Assembly: GCF_024700075.1 (NCBI RefSeq)
Contig: NZ_JAJONE010000001.1
Span: 620,001 to 684,000 of the forward strand
From: Hymenobacter sp. J193
GTDB taxonomy: Bacteria > Bacteroidota > Bacteroidia > Cytophagales > Hymenobacteraceae
Reading direction: 5' to 3'
Length of the DNA stretch: 64,000 nt
The notes under the pieces were generated by a model. That model was not told where the DNA came from, ran no database searches, and was given only the letters and a program-made list of their open reading frames with translations. Both the position numbers and the translations under genes were made by a program. Shown piece by piece: positions 17,119 through 24,945 of the stretch. Within the stretch, counting starts at the first letter, position 1. Every line of letters begins with the position of its first letter.

Positions 17119-17164
17119 CTCAAGAACAACGGCCACCGAGTAACCGGTGGCCGTTGTTCTTGAG
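17119..17164 (+). terminator. Strong hairpin at the end of the integrative element
   Basis: Two perfect 20-bp arms (17119-17138 and 17145-17164) separated by the 6-bp loop agtaac, followed by cggttcttttt. This fits a rho-independent terminator for the rightward replication genes. It lies in the 249-bp gap between the zinc-motif gene and the restriction relic. Confidence 0.8.
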
Positions 17165-17213
17165 CGGTTCTTTTTCCAGGCTTGCGTAAGTAAAGCAGGA
17201 GGTAATCATTTGC

Positions 17214-17625
17214 TTATTCGCTTATCTCAAACTCCTCCGCAATAGAGCTGAACTGCGCCAGCGTTGCCTGCAGGTTCTCCAGTATTTCCTGGGCCAATAC
17301 ATCCGGTGCCGGTAGTGAAGCGCTATCTGCCAGAGTTTCGTCATTGAGCCAGAAGATGTCGAGGTTCACTTTGTCACGGGCCAGCAGCTCGTCGTAGGTA
17401 AAGGACTTGAACCGCTCGGTTTATACCTGCTTAACTACCTCGCCGGGCTGGCTGTAGCACTGCACGAAGTCGTCGAGGTGGGGCGGCTGAGGGGATTGGT
17501 CTTGAGGGTGAAGTGCTGGTTGATCCGGCGCTGAGGTTCTGCTTCCCATTGTCGAAGATGTACCAGCCGGCGGCCTGAAGCTGCTCATCAATAATCTGGT
17601 GGGCGCGTTGCTCGGGGATAAGCAT
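17214..17625 (-). pseudogene. Fused relic of a second type I restriction system (hsdR start joined to hsdM end)
   Basis: On the minus strand, the first about 34 codons (17625 to about 17523) read MLIPEQRAHQIIDEQLQAAG followed by NLSAG, a typical HsdR start. The sequence then jumps to HsdM C-terminal sequence: HFTLKTNPLSRP, a frameshift, HLDDFVQCYSQPGE, an in-frame stop, then TERFKSFTYDELLARDK, VNLDIFWLNDETL and LPAPDVLAQEI to a stop at 17214-17216. So most of both genes is deleted and the remainder carries a frameshift and a stop. It is unrelated in sequence to the intact system at 1-6.9 kb. It shows repeated gain and loss of restriction genes here. Confidence 0.8.
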
Positions 17626-17810
17626 AGGTGGGATAACAATAAAGGGTAAATGTAACTGAGCTATGCTGCCTGATGAGATAATTGACTAGGGAAAAATGAA
17701 ATCTCCCAGTTAGCTCAAGCTACTCACTTCTCCCCTATCCACCCAAAAAAGTCAAGACAAGAACTACATGACTAAAAACTAACCGTTGGCTTAAACGTTG
17801 GCAGAAAATA

Positions 17811-17844
17811 AAAAACCCTCTTAGCGTTGTGCTAAGAGGGTTTT
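17811..17844 (-). terminator. Terminator of tRNA-Lys
   Basis: A perfect hairpin, aaaaccctcttagc / gctaagagggtttt with a 5-base loop, lies just past the tRNA 3' end on the minus strand and is followed there by T residues. It is a rho-independent terminator for the tRNA transcript. The remaining gap 17626-17810 shows no gene or repeat that I can support. Confidence 0.85.
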
Positions 17845-17846
17845 CG

Positions 17847-17919
17847 TGATTCCGCTGGGATTCGAACCCAGGACCCGTACATTAAAAGTGTACTGCTCTA
17901 CCAGCTGAGCTACAGAATC
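17847..17919 (-). tRNA. tRNA-Lys(TTT)
   Basis: Seventy-three bases fold as a standard cloverleaf read on the minus strand. The acceptor GATTCTG pairs with CGGAATC (one G-T pair), the discriminator base is A, and CCA is not encoded. D-loop sequence AGCTCAGCTGGTAGAGC and T-loop GGTTCGAATCC are canonical, and the anticodon loop CTTTTAA gives anticodon TTT, so it decodes AAA/AAG lysine codons. Its 3' end faces the restriction relic and integrative element, the usual orientation for islands inserted into a tRNA gene. Confidence 0.97.
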
Positions 17920-17961
17920 CTTTACTTTGCAACCGGCGTTGCTTATTCGCTGATTGTGGCA

Positions 17962-17993
17962 CAAAAGTAGAGGGCCTTGTCGTATCCTGCAAA
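17962..17993 (-). promoter_or_regulatory. Bacteroidota-type promoter of tRNA-Lys
   Basis: Read on the minus strand, TTTG (-33 element, 17990-17993) is followed after exactly 20 bp by TACTTTTG (17962-17969), matching the Bacteroidota consensus TTTG-N19-21-TAnnTTTG. Transcription would start a few tens of bases before the tRNA 5' end at 17919. It is the clearest two-part promoter in the window. Confidence 0.8.
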
Positions 17994-17997
17994 CGTT

Positions 17998-18723
17998 TTG
18001 CTTAAAAAGCTGTACTTTTTTTTTCTTTTTGGGCTGTTGCTAAGCCAACCTGTTAGGGCCCAAAAGGATAGCCCAAGCCTTCAAAAAGCCGATTCTTTAT
18101 TTGAATCCGGGCAGCTGCTCCAGGCTTACCCGCATTATCGCCAGCTGCTGCGCCAAACCCGGCAGACAAGCCCTCGTCAGTTGGTGCGAATGGCCTACAT
18201 TCAGGAACAACAGGGCCATTACCCGGCCGCCCTCTACTACCTGGCAGTAGCGCAACGACGCTGGCCAACTGCCGCTACCTGGAATAAGATGATTGAGTTG
18301 GCCCAGGCCAACCGACTGGAAGGCTATTCCTCCTCTTGGCAATCCAGCATCCGGCTGAGCCTCGAACGATACTATATGCTCTTACTAGAGGTGCTACTGA
18401 CGGTGGCTGTAGCTGCAGGCACCATTCTGCTGGCGCGGCTCCTGAAGCACCGGCATGTGGAGGTCGGCTGGTGGGTTGCATTCGGGTTGTACGTAGCCCT
18501 GCTAGCAGGCTTTGTAAATGTGTTTCAGCCCGAGCAGACTGGGCTGGTTTGCCGCACCCAGGCGGTGATAATGAGCGGACCAAGTGCCGGTGCCGGCTGG
18601 CTTACCGTGGCCGCAGCAGGTGACCGGCTGGTCGTGCAGGGCCGGCAGGATATCTGGTACAAAGTCCTCTGGCATGGTCAGACAGCCTACATCCGCCAAG
18701 GCAATCTGCTGCTGGTCGAGTAG
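17998..18723 (+). CDS. BatE-like membrane protein with TPR and SH3-like domains
   Basis: A 241-residue protein. The start is probably TTG 17998, which gives a clean signal peptide (LKKLYFFFLFGLLLSQPVRA before QKDS); an earlier TTG at 17977 overlaps the divergent tRNA promoter. The mature part has a TPR-like helical region (about 30-110: ADSLFESGQLLQAYPHYRQLL, AALYYLAVAQRRWP), two membrane segments at about 125-180 and a C-terminal SH3-like beta domain (AVIMSGPS...YKVLWHGQTAYI). This matches BatE of the Bacteroides aerotolerance locus, though no other bat genes are nearby. Function is inferred from architecture. Confidence 0.75.
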   Translation: MLKKLYFFFLFGLLLSQPVRAQKDSPSLQKADSLFESGQLLQAYPHYRQLLRQTRQTSPRQLVRMAYIQEQQGHYPAALYYLAVAQRRWPTAATWNKMIELAQANRLEGYSSSWQSSIRLSLERYYMLLLEVLLTVAVAAGTILLARLLKHRHVEVGWWVAFGLYVALLAGFVNVFQPEQTGLVCRTQAVIMSGPSAGAGWLTVAAAGDRLVVQGRQDIWYKVLWHGQTAYIRQGNLLLVE

Positions 18724-18829
18724 CTTTTCTCTTGCTCACCAGCAGCCATTCCATGCGCTGAAGCCCTGCCTTGCCGGCAGCCTAGCGGACGAAAACACTG
18801 CTTTGGACTATGGAACTACAAGCCACCGT

Positions 18830-19636
18830 TTACTTCACCGGCGAGTTTCTCTCTTTCCGGAAGTGGTTCAGCACGAGCTTATCGGCCAGGCCCGGCCACA
18901 GCTTGTTTACCCACACGGTGAGTTTGCCCTGGCTCGTGAGGACCAGGTCGCGGCGGCGCTGCTGCACGGCGCGCAGCAGATGCCGGGCTACTTCCTCGCT
19001 GCTCATAATGCTGCCCTCATCCAGCGGCGACTCGCCCTGCTGGGAGCCGTCGGCGGCCAGGGCCACGTTGCGAATGTTGGAAGCGGTAAAGCCGGGGCAG
19101 GCTACGAGTACATGCACACCCTGGGGCAGCAGCTCCGTGCGCAAGGCTTCCAGAAAGCCCTGCATGGCAAATTTGGATGCTGAGTAGCCGGTGCGGCCCG
19201 GCAGGCCCCGGTAGCCGGCAATGCTGCTCACGCCCACAATAGAGCCTTTAGCCTCCAGAATGTACGGCAGCGCAAACTTGGTAGTATAAACCGTACCGAA
19301 GAAGTTGGTTTGCATCAGCTGCCGGATAACGTCCAAATCGGCATCCTGAAACATAGCCCGCATGGAAATGCCCGCGTTGTTCAGTAGCACGTCCAACCCA
19401 CCGAAAGCAGCCACGGCTTCGGCTACGGCCCGCTCCGAGTCAGCCTCGCTGCCCACGTCGGCCTGCACGGTGCGGTGCTCGATGCCCAGGCTTCGCAGCT
19501 CGTCGGCCGTTTCGCGCAGGCGCTCCTCGTTGCGGCCCGTGACAACGACTTTGGCGCCGGCCCGGCCGAATACCACGGCGCAGGCCCGCCCGATGCCCGA
19601 CGTGCCGCCGGTGATAAGAACAACTTTTCCTTTCAT
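18830..19636 (-). CDS. Short-chain dehydrogenase/reductase (SDR family)
   Basis: NAD(P)H-dependent oxidoreductase of 268 residues from ATG 19636; a TTG 18 bp upstream is less likely. The Rossmann glycine motif GGTSGIG is at 10-16, NNAG follows in the middle, and the catalytic S...YSASK triad (SSIAGYRGLPGRTGYSASK) is intact. An arginine after the second strand (VVTGRNEERL) favours NADPH. The C-terminal region resembles Bacteroidota dhs-27-like SDRs of unknown substrate. It stands alone, convergent with the BatE-like gene. Confidence 0.9.
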   Translation of the reverse strand: MKGKVVLITGGTSGIGRACAVVFGRAGAKVVVTGRNEERLRETADELRSLGIEHRTVQADVGSEADSERAVAEAVAAFGGLDVLLNNAGISMRAMFQDADLDVIRQLMQTNFFGTVYTTKFALPYILEAKGSIVGVSSIAGYRGLPGRTGYSASKFAMQGFLEALRTELLPQGVHVLVACPGFTASNIRNVALAADGSQQGESPLDEGSIMSSEEVARHLLRAVQQRRRDLVLTSQGKLTVWVNKLWPGLADKLVLNHFRKERNSPVK

Positions 19637-19810
19637 AGAATCTTCAGTAAACAAGCGGGGCCATCAGGCATCCCAAGGGCACAAAACTACGGTTTTCCAA
19701 AGCTGATCTTACCCAAAAGCCGTTTTACCTGCGGCAACTGCTGAAACACTCCCTGGGTATAAACTACGGCTTGGGGCGCCGCGGGCTAGGTACCGCACGG
19801 CTTTATCCGC

Positions 19811-19818
19811 TAATTTTG
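19811..19818 (+). promoter_or_regulatory. -7 promoter element of rlmD
   Basis: TAATTTTG matches the TAnnTTTG -7 consensus and ends only 5 bp before the GTG start codon at 19824. Transcription would begin at or next to the start codon, so the message may be leaderless. Confidence 0.6.
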
Positions 19819-19823
19819 CCCTT

Positions 19824-21233
19824 GTGAGGAAATCCGTTAAAAACATTCCCGCGGAGCTGCTCCGCGAAGTCGAAATTACCGACATGGTGGCCGAAGGCAA
19901 GTGCCTGGTCCGCCGCGAAAACCTGGTCATCTTTGTAACGCAGGTGGCCCCCGGCGACGTGGTGGATCTGCGCGTGACCAAGGCCAAAAAGAACTTCCTG
20001 GAAGCTGTGCCCACGCACTTCCACAAGTATTCCGACCTGCGCGTAACGCCTTTCTGTGAGCATTTCGGCACCTGCGGGGGCTGCAAGTGGCAGCACCTGG
20101 GCTACGAAACTCAGCTCCGCTTCAAGCACCAGCAGGTGGCCGACACCCTGCAGCGCATTGGCAAGGTGGCCCTGCCCGAAATCCTGCCGATTCAGCCCTC
20201 CCCCGACCAGACTTACTACCGCAACAAGCTGGAGTACACCTTCAGCCACAACGGCTGGCTGACCAACGAGCAGATTGCCGGCGGCCACAACTACGAGCGG
20301 CGCGTGCTGGGCTTTCACACCCCCGGCCGCTTCGATAAGATTCTCGACATCAACCACTGCTGGCTACAACCCGACCCCAGCAACCAGATCCGGCTGGCCG
20401 TGCGCGACTACGCCCTGGAGCACGAGCTGCCCTTCAACAACCTCGTGACCCAAGAAGGCTTCCTGCGCAACCTCATCATCCGGACGGCCAACACAGGCGA
20501 CCTGATGGTGATTCTGCAGTGCTACTACGCCCACGACGCGCTGTTTCCGCTGCTGGATTTCCTGCATGAGCGGTTCCCGCAAATCACCTCCCTCAACTAC
20601 GTGCTCAACGACAAGGGCAACGAAACCTTCCACGACCTGGAGGTGGTGTGCTACCGAGGGGAGCCGCACATTCACGAAGAAATGGAAGGCCTGCGCTTCC
20701 GCGTGGGACCGAAATCCTTCTACCAGACCAACTCCGAAGGGGCCTATAACCTCTACAAAATCACTCGCGACTTCGCCCAACTCACCGGCTCGGAGCTGGT
20801 GTATGACCTCTACACCGGAGCCGGCACCATTGCCAACTTCGTGGCCCGTCAGGCCCGGCACGTAGTGGGCGTGGAGTATGTGGAATCGGCGGTGAAAGAC
20901 GCTTACATCAACTCCGAAATCAACGGCACCGCCAACACCGAGTTCTACGCCGGCGACATGAAGGACGTACTCAACGCCGAGTTCATCCAGCAGCACGGCC
21001 GCCCCGATGTCGTCATCACCGACCCGCCCCGCGCCGGCATGCACCCCGAGGTAATAGCCCGCCTCCTCGAAATGCGTGCCCCCCGCATCGTGTACGTCAG
21101 CTGCAACCCCGGCACCCAGGCCCGCGACCTGGAGTTGCTGGACGAGGCCTACAAAGTGGTAAAAGTGCAGCCCGTGGATATGTTTCCCCACACCCATCAT
21201 GTAGAGAATGTGGTGCTACTGGAGTTGAAGTAG
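19824..21233 (+). CDS. rlmD: 23S rRNA (uracil-5-)-methyltransferase, RlmD/RumA family
   Basis: SAM-dependent enzyme making 5-methyluridine in 23S rRNA. The 469 residues carry an N-terminal TRAM domain, the Fe-S cysteine cluster (C-EHFGTCGGCKWQHL), a SAM-binding motif DLYTGAGTIANF, the motif DPPRAGMHP and the catalytic cysteine in VYVSCNPGTQARDL. The start is GTG 19824, since the residues MRKSVKNIPAELL directly precede the TRAM domain. The family includes RlmCD enzymes acting on two sites, so the exact uridine is not certain. Confidence 0.93.
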   Translation: MRKSVKNIPAELLREVEITDMVAEGKCLVRRENLVIFVTQVAPGDVVDLRVTKAKKNFLEAVPTHFHKYSDLRVTPFCEHFGTCGGCKWQHLGYETQLRFKHQQVADTLQRIGKVALPEILPIQPSPDQTYYRNKLEYTFSHNGWLTNEQIAGGHNYERRVLGFHTPGRFDKILDINHCWLQPDPSNQIRLAVRDYALEHELPFNNLVTQEGFLRNLIIRTANTGDLMVILQCYYAHDALFPLLDFLHERFPQITSLNYVLNDKGNETFHDLEVVCYRGEPHIHEEMEGLRFRVGPKSFYQTNSEGAYNLYKITRDFAQLTGSELVYDLYTGAGTIANFVARQARHVVGVEYVESAVKDAYINSEINGTANTEFYAGDMKDVLNAEFIQQHGRPDVVITDPPRAGMHPEVIARLLEMRAPRIVYVSCNPGTQARDLELLDEAYKVVKVQPVDMFPHTHHVENVVLLELK

Positions 21234-21249
21234 ATTTATCTCCTAGAGT

Positions 21250-21672
21250 ATGAATAGTTATTCACTTGCATCATTTTTAGCCTTTATCATTGGCTGGATA
21301 GCTATGCAATTAGCCTTTATACTAGGCATTTACTATTTAGAGGGTCTTTATTCATTAGACAGGAATTTACTATTGTTTAGTACTTTTTCCTGGTTTTTTA
21401 ACCTATTATTCAACATCATCTTTATTCAAGCTCCTCGAACACAGATCAAAATAATTTCTCGAAAGCTTAATTCTCTATTATTCGGCTTGGTTACTACAGC
21501 TTATGCTTTGTTAATCTTTTCTGTTATAATCTTTTTTTCTCACATGTTAAATAATAATTCTTCCACGGATTTGACGCCATTTGTCTTACTGCTGTTGTGT
21601 GTATCGGCAGTTAACGGTTTTACTTTTGGTATTGCTTTTCACACTCTCTGGAAGCCTTCAAGGCAAGACTGA
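21250..21672 (+). CDS. Hypothetical membrane protein, AT-rich
   Basis: A 140-residue protein with about four hydrophobic segments (near 7-27, 40-58, 75-97 and 108-128) and little hydrophilic sequence, so it is an integral membrane protein. Its DNA is strikingly AT-rich (Phe/Ile/Leu/Asn codons ending in A/T) between GC-rich neighbours, which suggests recent acquisition. It lies 16 bp after rlmD and 3 bp before the next gene, so it sits inside an apparent operon. I do not recognise a family. Confidence 0.7.
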   Translation: MNSYSLASFLAFIIGWIAMQLAFILGIYYLEGLYSLDRNLLLFSTFSWFFNLLFNIIFIQAPRTQIKIISRKLNSLLFGLVTTAYALLIFSVIIFFSHMLNNNSSTDLTPFVLLLLCVSAVNGFTFGIAFHTLWKPSRQD

Positions 21673-21675
21673 CAA

Positions 21676-22050
21676 ATGGACTACACCAACGACCCTGAAC
21701 TGAACGGCAAGTATCTCGGCACCATCACCAAGGATTTTGCTACCGTTTCCGATACGCTGAGCGAGGCTTCTTCGCAGATCCGCAAGCTGGATATTTCCAA
21801 GTACCCCATCTTCGTGTTTGCCCGCCAGGAGGTGCCGCTGGGCAGCCTGCTCATCAACGCCGACGAGCTGAACCTGGAGTGGCATGTGTTTGCCAGCTAC
21901 CTAGAGCTGTTCGTGCAGCAGGGCATTATCAGCCCGGATGGAATCGAAGCCTTCCAGAGCACCTACCGCGACGCCGACGAGTATTGCTGCCTGTTCGTGC
22001 TGGACAAGGAGTTCACCAACTTTGTGTACATCCCCTACCCGGAAGACTGA
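21676..22050 (+). CDS. Conserved hypothetical protein
   Basis: A 124-residue soluble, acidic protein with a long amphipathic helix (FATVSDTLSEASSQIRKLDI) and a mixed alpha/beta core (PIFVFARQEVPLGSLLINADELNLEWHVFASYLELFVQQGII). GC content and codon use match the core genome, unlike the gene just before it. It is probably an old resident downstream of rlmD and later separated by the AT-rich insertion. No known domain is recognised. Confidence 0.75.
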   Translation: MDYTNDPELNGKYLGTITKDFATVSDTLSEASSQIRKLDISKYPIFVFARQEVPLGSLLINADELNLEWHVFASYLELFVQQGIISPDGIEAFQSTYRDADEYCCLFVLDKEFTNFVYIPYPED

Positions 22051-22101
22051 ACCACGGATTCCAGCGGATTTGTCGGATTGCACAGATTTTGTGGACGATT
22101 A

Positions 22102-22131
22102 AAAAGGGCTTGCTGGAAGGCAAGCCCTTTT
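22102..22131 (+). terminator. Terminator after the 21676 gene
   Basis: Hairpin aaaagggcttgc / gcaagccctttt with a 6-base loop, T-rich on the right side. It can act in both directions. Confidence 0.8.
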
Positions 22132-22281
22132 CTTCTTTTGTCATCCTGAGCGCAGCGAAGGAATTAGCTCTTATAAGCGCCCAAGCTGAGACAACGCTTC
22201 TATTTACAAGACCTGATTTCAGTGCATTGAATTATGGGCAGTGGTAAAATTCAGGAAGGTCCTTCGCTACGCTCAGGATGA

Positions 22282-22324
22282 CAGCAGTAAAAAGCCGCGC
22301 ATACTGCGCGGCTTTTTACTGCTG
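22282..22324 (-). terminator. Terminator of thiL
   Basis: Perfect 19-bp arms (22282-22300 and 22306-22324) with a 5-base loop and flanking A/T runs on both sides. It lies beyond the thiL stop on the minus strand and is probably bidirectional. Confidence 0.8.
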
Positions 22325-22408
22325 AAAAATCGTCCACGAAATCCGTAGAATCCGACAAATCCGCTGGAAACGAAGTTCAGCGTAGCCAATCCGTGGTTCC
22401 GTCCGTGG

Positions 22409-23437
22409 TTAAAAGTGGTTGAAGCCTTGGGCGCGCAGCGGAATAGGCTGGCCGGCTTTGGTAATCAGATTCGCGCCTTCGCTCTTCTCCACCATGTGGC
22501 CGATGATGGTAATATCGGGGTGGTTCTTGATTTTGTCGTGGGCCGACAAGGGCACGGTGAAGAGCAACTCGTAGTCCTCACCGCCGTTGAGCATGCACAT
22601 GATGGGGTCGAGGTTAAACTCCTCGGCCACCTCCAGCGTAGGGTTGGCAATGGGCAGGTTCTCGGTAAACACACGCGCCCCGGTGCCGCTGGCCTGGCAC
22701 AGGTGCAGCACTTCAGAGGCCAGCCCGTCGGAAATATCAATCATGCTGGTGGGCACCACGCCCAGGTCGCGTAGCTCGTGCACCACGTCCATGCGGGCCT
22801 CGGGGCGGAGCTGACGCTGGAGTACGTAAGGGTATTTCTCCAGCTCGGGCTGAGTTTCGGGGTCGGCCTGCCAGGCTTGCTTTTCGCGCTCCAGCACCTG
22901 CAAGCCCAGGTAGGCCCCGCCCAGGTCGCCCGTCACGCAAAGCAGGTCGTTGGGACCGGCTCCGCTACGGCGCACGGCTTTGCCGACTTCGATCTGGCCC
23001 AGAGCCGTGATGCCAATGGTGAGGCCCGAGCGGCTGCCGGTAGTGTCGCCGCCCACCAGATCCACATTGTAGGCCTCGCAGGCCAGCCGGATACCTTCGT
23101 AGAGTTCCTCCACGGCCTCTACCGAGAAGCGGGCCGGTACGCTTAGCGCTACTACAATCTGGGTAGGCAGCGCATTCATGGCCGCAATATCCGACACATT
23201 CACGGCCACCGCCTTGTAGCCCAGGTGCTTGAGCGGGCAGAACGTAAGGTCGAAGTGTACGCCTTCCACCAGCAGGTCGGTACTGACGACTATTTCCTGT
23301 CCGGCCGCCGGCGCCAGAATAGCCGCGTCGTCGCCGATGCCCAGAATGGTGCTGGGTTGCTGAAGCTGCACGGTTTGCTGGATGCGGCGAATCAAACCAA
23401 ACTCACCTACTTTATCTAACGGGGTTACCTCACTCAT
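22409..23437 (-). CDS. thiL: Thiamine-monophosphate kinase
   Basis: Phosphorylates thiamine monophosphate to thiamine diphosphate, the last step of the pathway. The 342-residue protein has the PurM/AIR-synthase-like fold with GIGDDAAIL near the start, DLLVEGVHFDL, the nucleotide-binding NVSDIAAMNALP and VGGDTTGS, and in the second domain MIDISDGLASE and GGEDYELLF. Every conserved Mg/ATP aspartate is present. It is transcribed alone; no other thi genes are in the window. Confidence 0.95.
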   Translation of the reverse strand: MSEVTPLDKVGEFGLIRRIQQTVQLQQPSTILGIGDDAAILAPAAGQEIVVSTDLLVEGVHFDLTFCPLKHLGYKAVAVNVSDIAAMNALPTQIVVALSVPARFSVEAVEELYEGIRLACEAYNVDLVGGDTTGSRSGLTIGITALGQIEVGKAVRRSGAGPNDLLCVTGDLGGAYLGLQVLEREKQAWQADPETQPELEKYPYVLQRQLRPEARMDVVHELRDLGVVPTSMIDISDGLASEVLHLCQASGTGARVFTENLPIANPTLEVAEEFNLDPIMCMLNGGEDYELLFTVPLSAHDKIKNHPDITIIGHMVEKSEGANLITKAGQPIPLRAQGFNHF

Positions 23438-23532
23438 GACAGTACGTAGTTCAACATTTCAAGCGCAGCCGCGCTGTTCTCAGAGGCAAAGATACCGGCT
23501 TCGGCGCTATGCTTCGGCCCGCGTTTAAAACA

Positions 23533-23565
23533 ACGATGCCGCCCCCCGAAAGGAAGCGGCATCGT
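23533..23565 (-). terminator. Hairpin downstream of the T9SS lamin-tail protein
   Basis: acgatgccgc / gcggcatcgt with a 13-base loop lies about 45 bp past the stop codon of the minus-strand gene at 23611 and is followed on that strand by gttgtttt. It is a plausible terminator. Confidence 0.65.
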
Positions 23566-23610
23566 GCTTGGCAGTCAGTCGGCGGGTGGAGCCGTCGGCC
23601 TGAGAGGTGG

Positions 23611-24759
23611 TTACTTAATTACCAGCTCTTTGTAGACCGTCAGTTGGCCGTCGGTGCTGGTGCACTGCACGAAGTACAGACCGGCTTTCAGCTTCGATAC
23701 GTCCAGGGTCAGGTTTACGTCAGTCTGGTTGCGGGGCTGCACCGAAATGCGCTGACCCATATTGTTGAGCACCGTGATAGTGCCCACCTTCACGTTGCGC
23801 AGCGAAATATTCACTTTGCCGCCCTGGGCCGGGTTGGGGTAGATGCTGATGCCAGTGTTGAACTTGTCCAGCGTCTTCAGGGTAACGTTGTAGGTACCCA
23901 GGTCGAAGTCGTAGTCGTGAGTACCGAGGCGGGAGTAGTCCTGACCACCCGGGTTGCTGGAGCCATCGGGGCCGTTGAAGGCCGTGGAATACATCATCCA
24001 GGTATCGGAGATGTTGTAGCCACCGGGGTTGCGGGTGGGTGGGTTTGAGCCGGGGACGTTCTGGGGCAGCGGATTGGTCATGTTGCCTCCCGAAACTTCC
24101 GGACGACGGATAATGGACTGATTGGCGGATGTTACAAAAACTGCTTTGCCATCCGCAGCATTATCGGCCGCGTTCGTGCCGCTCCAGTTGCCATCATCCG
24201 TTCCAGCGGCATTAAGGGGGTTTTCACCAATAACCCCAATCAGGTCTACAATCACCCCAGCACCCACTCCGGCCGTACCACTAGGGTAGCGTACCAGCGC
24301 TATGGCATCATTGCCGTTGAAAAAGGCAACACCACCGGTTTTAGCGGGTGTTTTGATTGTATTAGGACCTTCAGTCTGGTACGGAGCGCTCAGCTGGTCC
24401 GTTTCCGTCAGAATGCTCGACAGGCTTGCCGTCAGGTTAGCATAAACAAAAGCCTCGGCGGGCAGCAGTACGTTTTCGCCTTGGCTGCGCATCAAACGCT
24501 CTTCCTCAGTAGGGGTGGTAGAGCCATTTGAGTAGCGGCGTATCGAGTAGGCATTCAGGTTAACCGTTGCCTTAGTTGGGTTGAAAACCTCTAACGCCCG
24601 CTCGTTGCCCGCTGATTTGATTGGGTTTGACTCCGGATAAGCAAAGCCGTTTTGATGCGCGCCTTCATTATATTCCGAGAAGAACAGCTCATTGGCCTGG
24701 CCGAACGACGCGGAAGCCGTGAGCAGCAATGCTGAAAGTACTGCGTAATGTTTTTTCAT
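23611..24759 (-). CDS. Secreted lamin-tail-domain protein with T9SS sorting domain
   Basis: A 382-residue cell-surface or secreted protein. ATG 24759 gives a signal peptide (KKHYAVLSALLLTASASFG before QANE). The N-terminal domain (FFSEYNEG...ALEVFNPTKATVNLNAYSIRRY) is a lamin-tail-like beta domain common in Bacteroidota exoproteins. The last about 75 residues form a type A T9SS C-terminal domain, with ISIYPNPAQGG, LNNMGQ and LDVSKLKAGLYFVQ. A TATCTTTG promoter lies at 24789-24796 on the minus strand. The substrate or partner is unknown. Confidence 0.85.
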   Translation of the reverse strand: MKKHYAVLSALLLTASASFGQANELFFSEYNEGAHQNGFAYPESNPIKSAGNERALEVFNPTKATVNLNAYSIRRYSNGSTTPTEEERLMRSQGENVLLPAEAFVYANLTASLSSILTETDQLSAPYQTEGPNTIKTPAKTGGVAFFNGNDAIALVRYPSGTAGVGAGVIVDLIGVIGENPLNAAGTDDGNWSGTNAADNAADGKAVFVTSANQSIIRRPEVSGGNMTNPLPQNVPGSNPPTRNPGGYNISDTWMMYSTAFNGPDGSSNPGGQDYSRLGTHDYDFDLGTYNVTLKTLDKFNTGISIYPNPAQGGKVNISLRNVKVGTITVLNNMGQRISVQPRNQTDVNLTLDVSKLKAGLYFVQCTSTDGQLTVYKELVIK

Positions 24760-24905
24760 GGTGCAATGGGTAAGTGTACAAACCGGCCCAAAGATACTGT
24801 GCAAATCTTGTTTACCGACTTCTCACGTCGTGTATTCTGCTAAGATCAAACTAAAACGTAACAGGAATTTCACTATACTTCCCTGCTGATAGGCACGTTT
24901 GCTAA

Positions 24906-24929
24906 CGAACGTTCGGAACCCTATCTTTG
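24906..24929 (+). promoter_or_regulatory. TetR-type operator overlapping the paa operon promoter
   Basis: The perfect 10-bp palindrome cgaacgttcg (24906-24915) lies 6 bp before the -7 element TATCTTTG (24922-24929), which is 16 bp before the regulator start. A TetR-family dimer bound here would block RNA polymerase, which fits autoregulation and control of paaABCD by the gene at 24946. Confidence 0.7.
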
Positions 24930-24945
24930 TTTACTCAGCAGCCCC

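Larger units (their letters stand above)
22051..22403. repeat. Nested inverted repeats filling the gap between convergent genes
   Basis: This 358-bp gap has no gene. The outer arms (22060-22100 and 22327-22367) are inverted copies built around tccagcggatttgtcggatt and gtggacgatt. A middle pair, 22140-22162 and 22260-22282 (23 bp, one mismatch), encloses an AT-rich core. Two terminator hairpins sit between the arms. The stretch 22370-22403 is repeated inverted with one mismatch in 34 at 33165-33198. It is a member of a dispersed repeat family. Confidence 0.85.
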
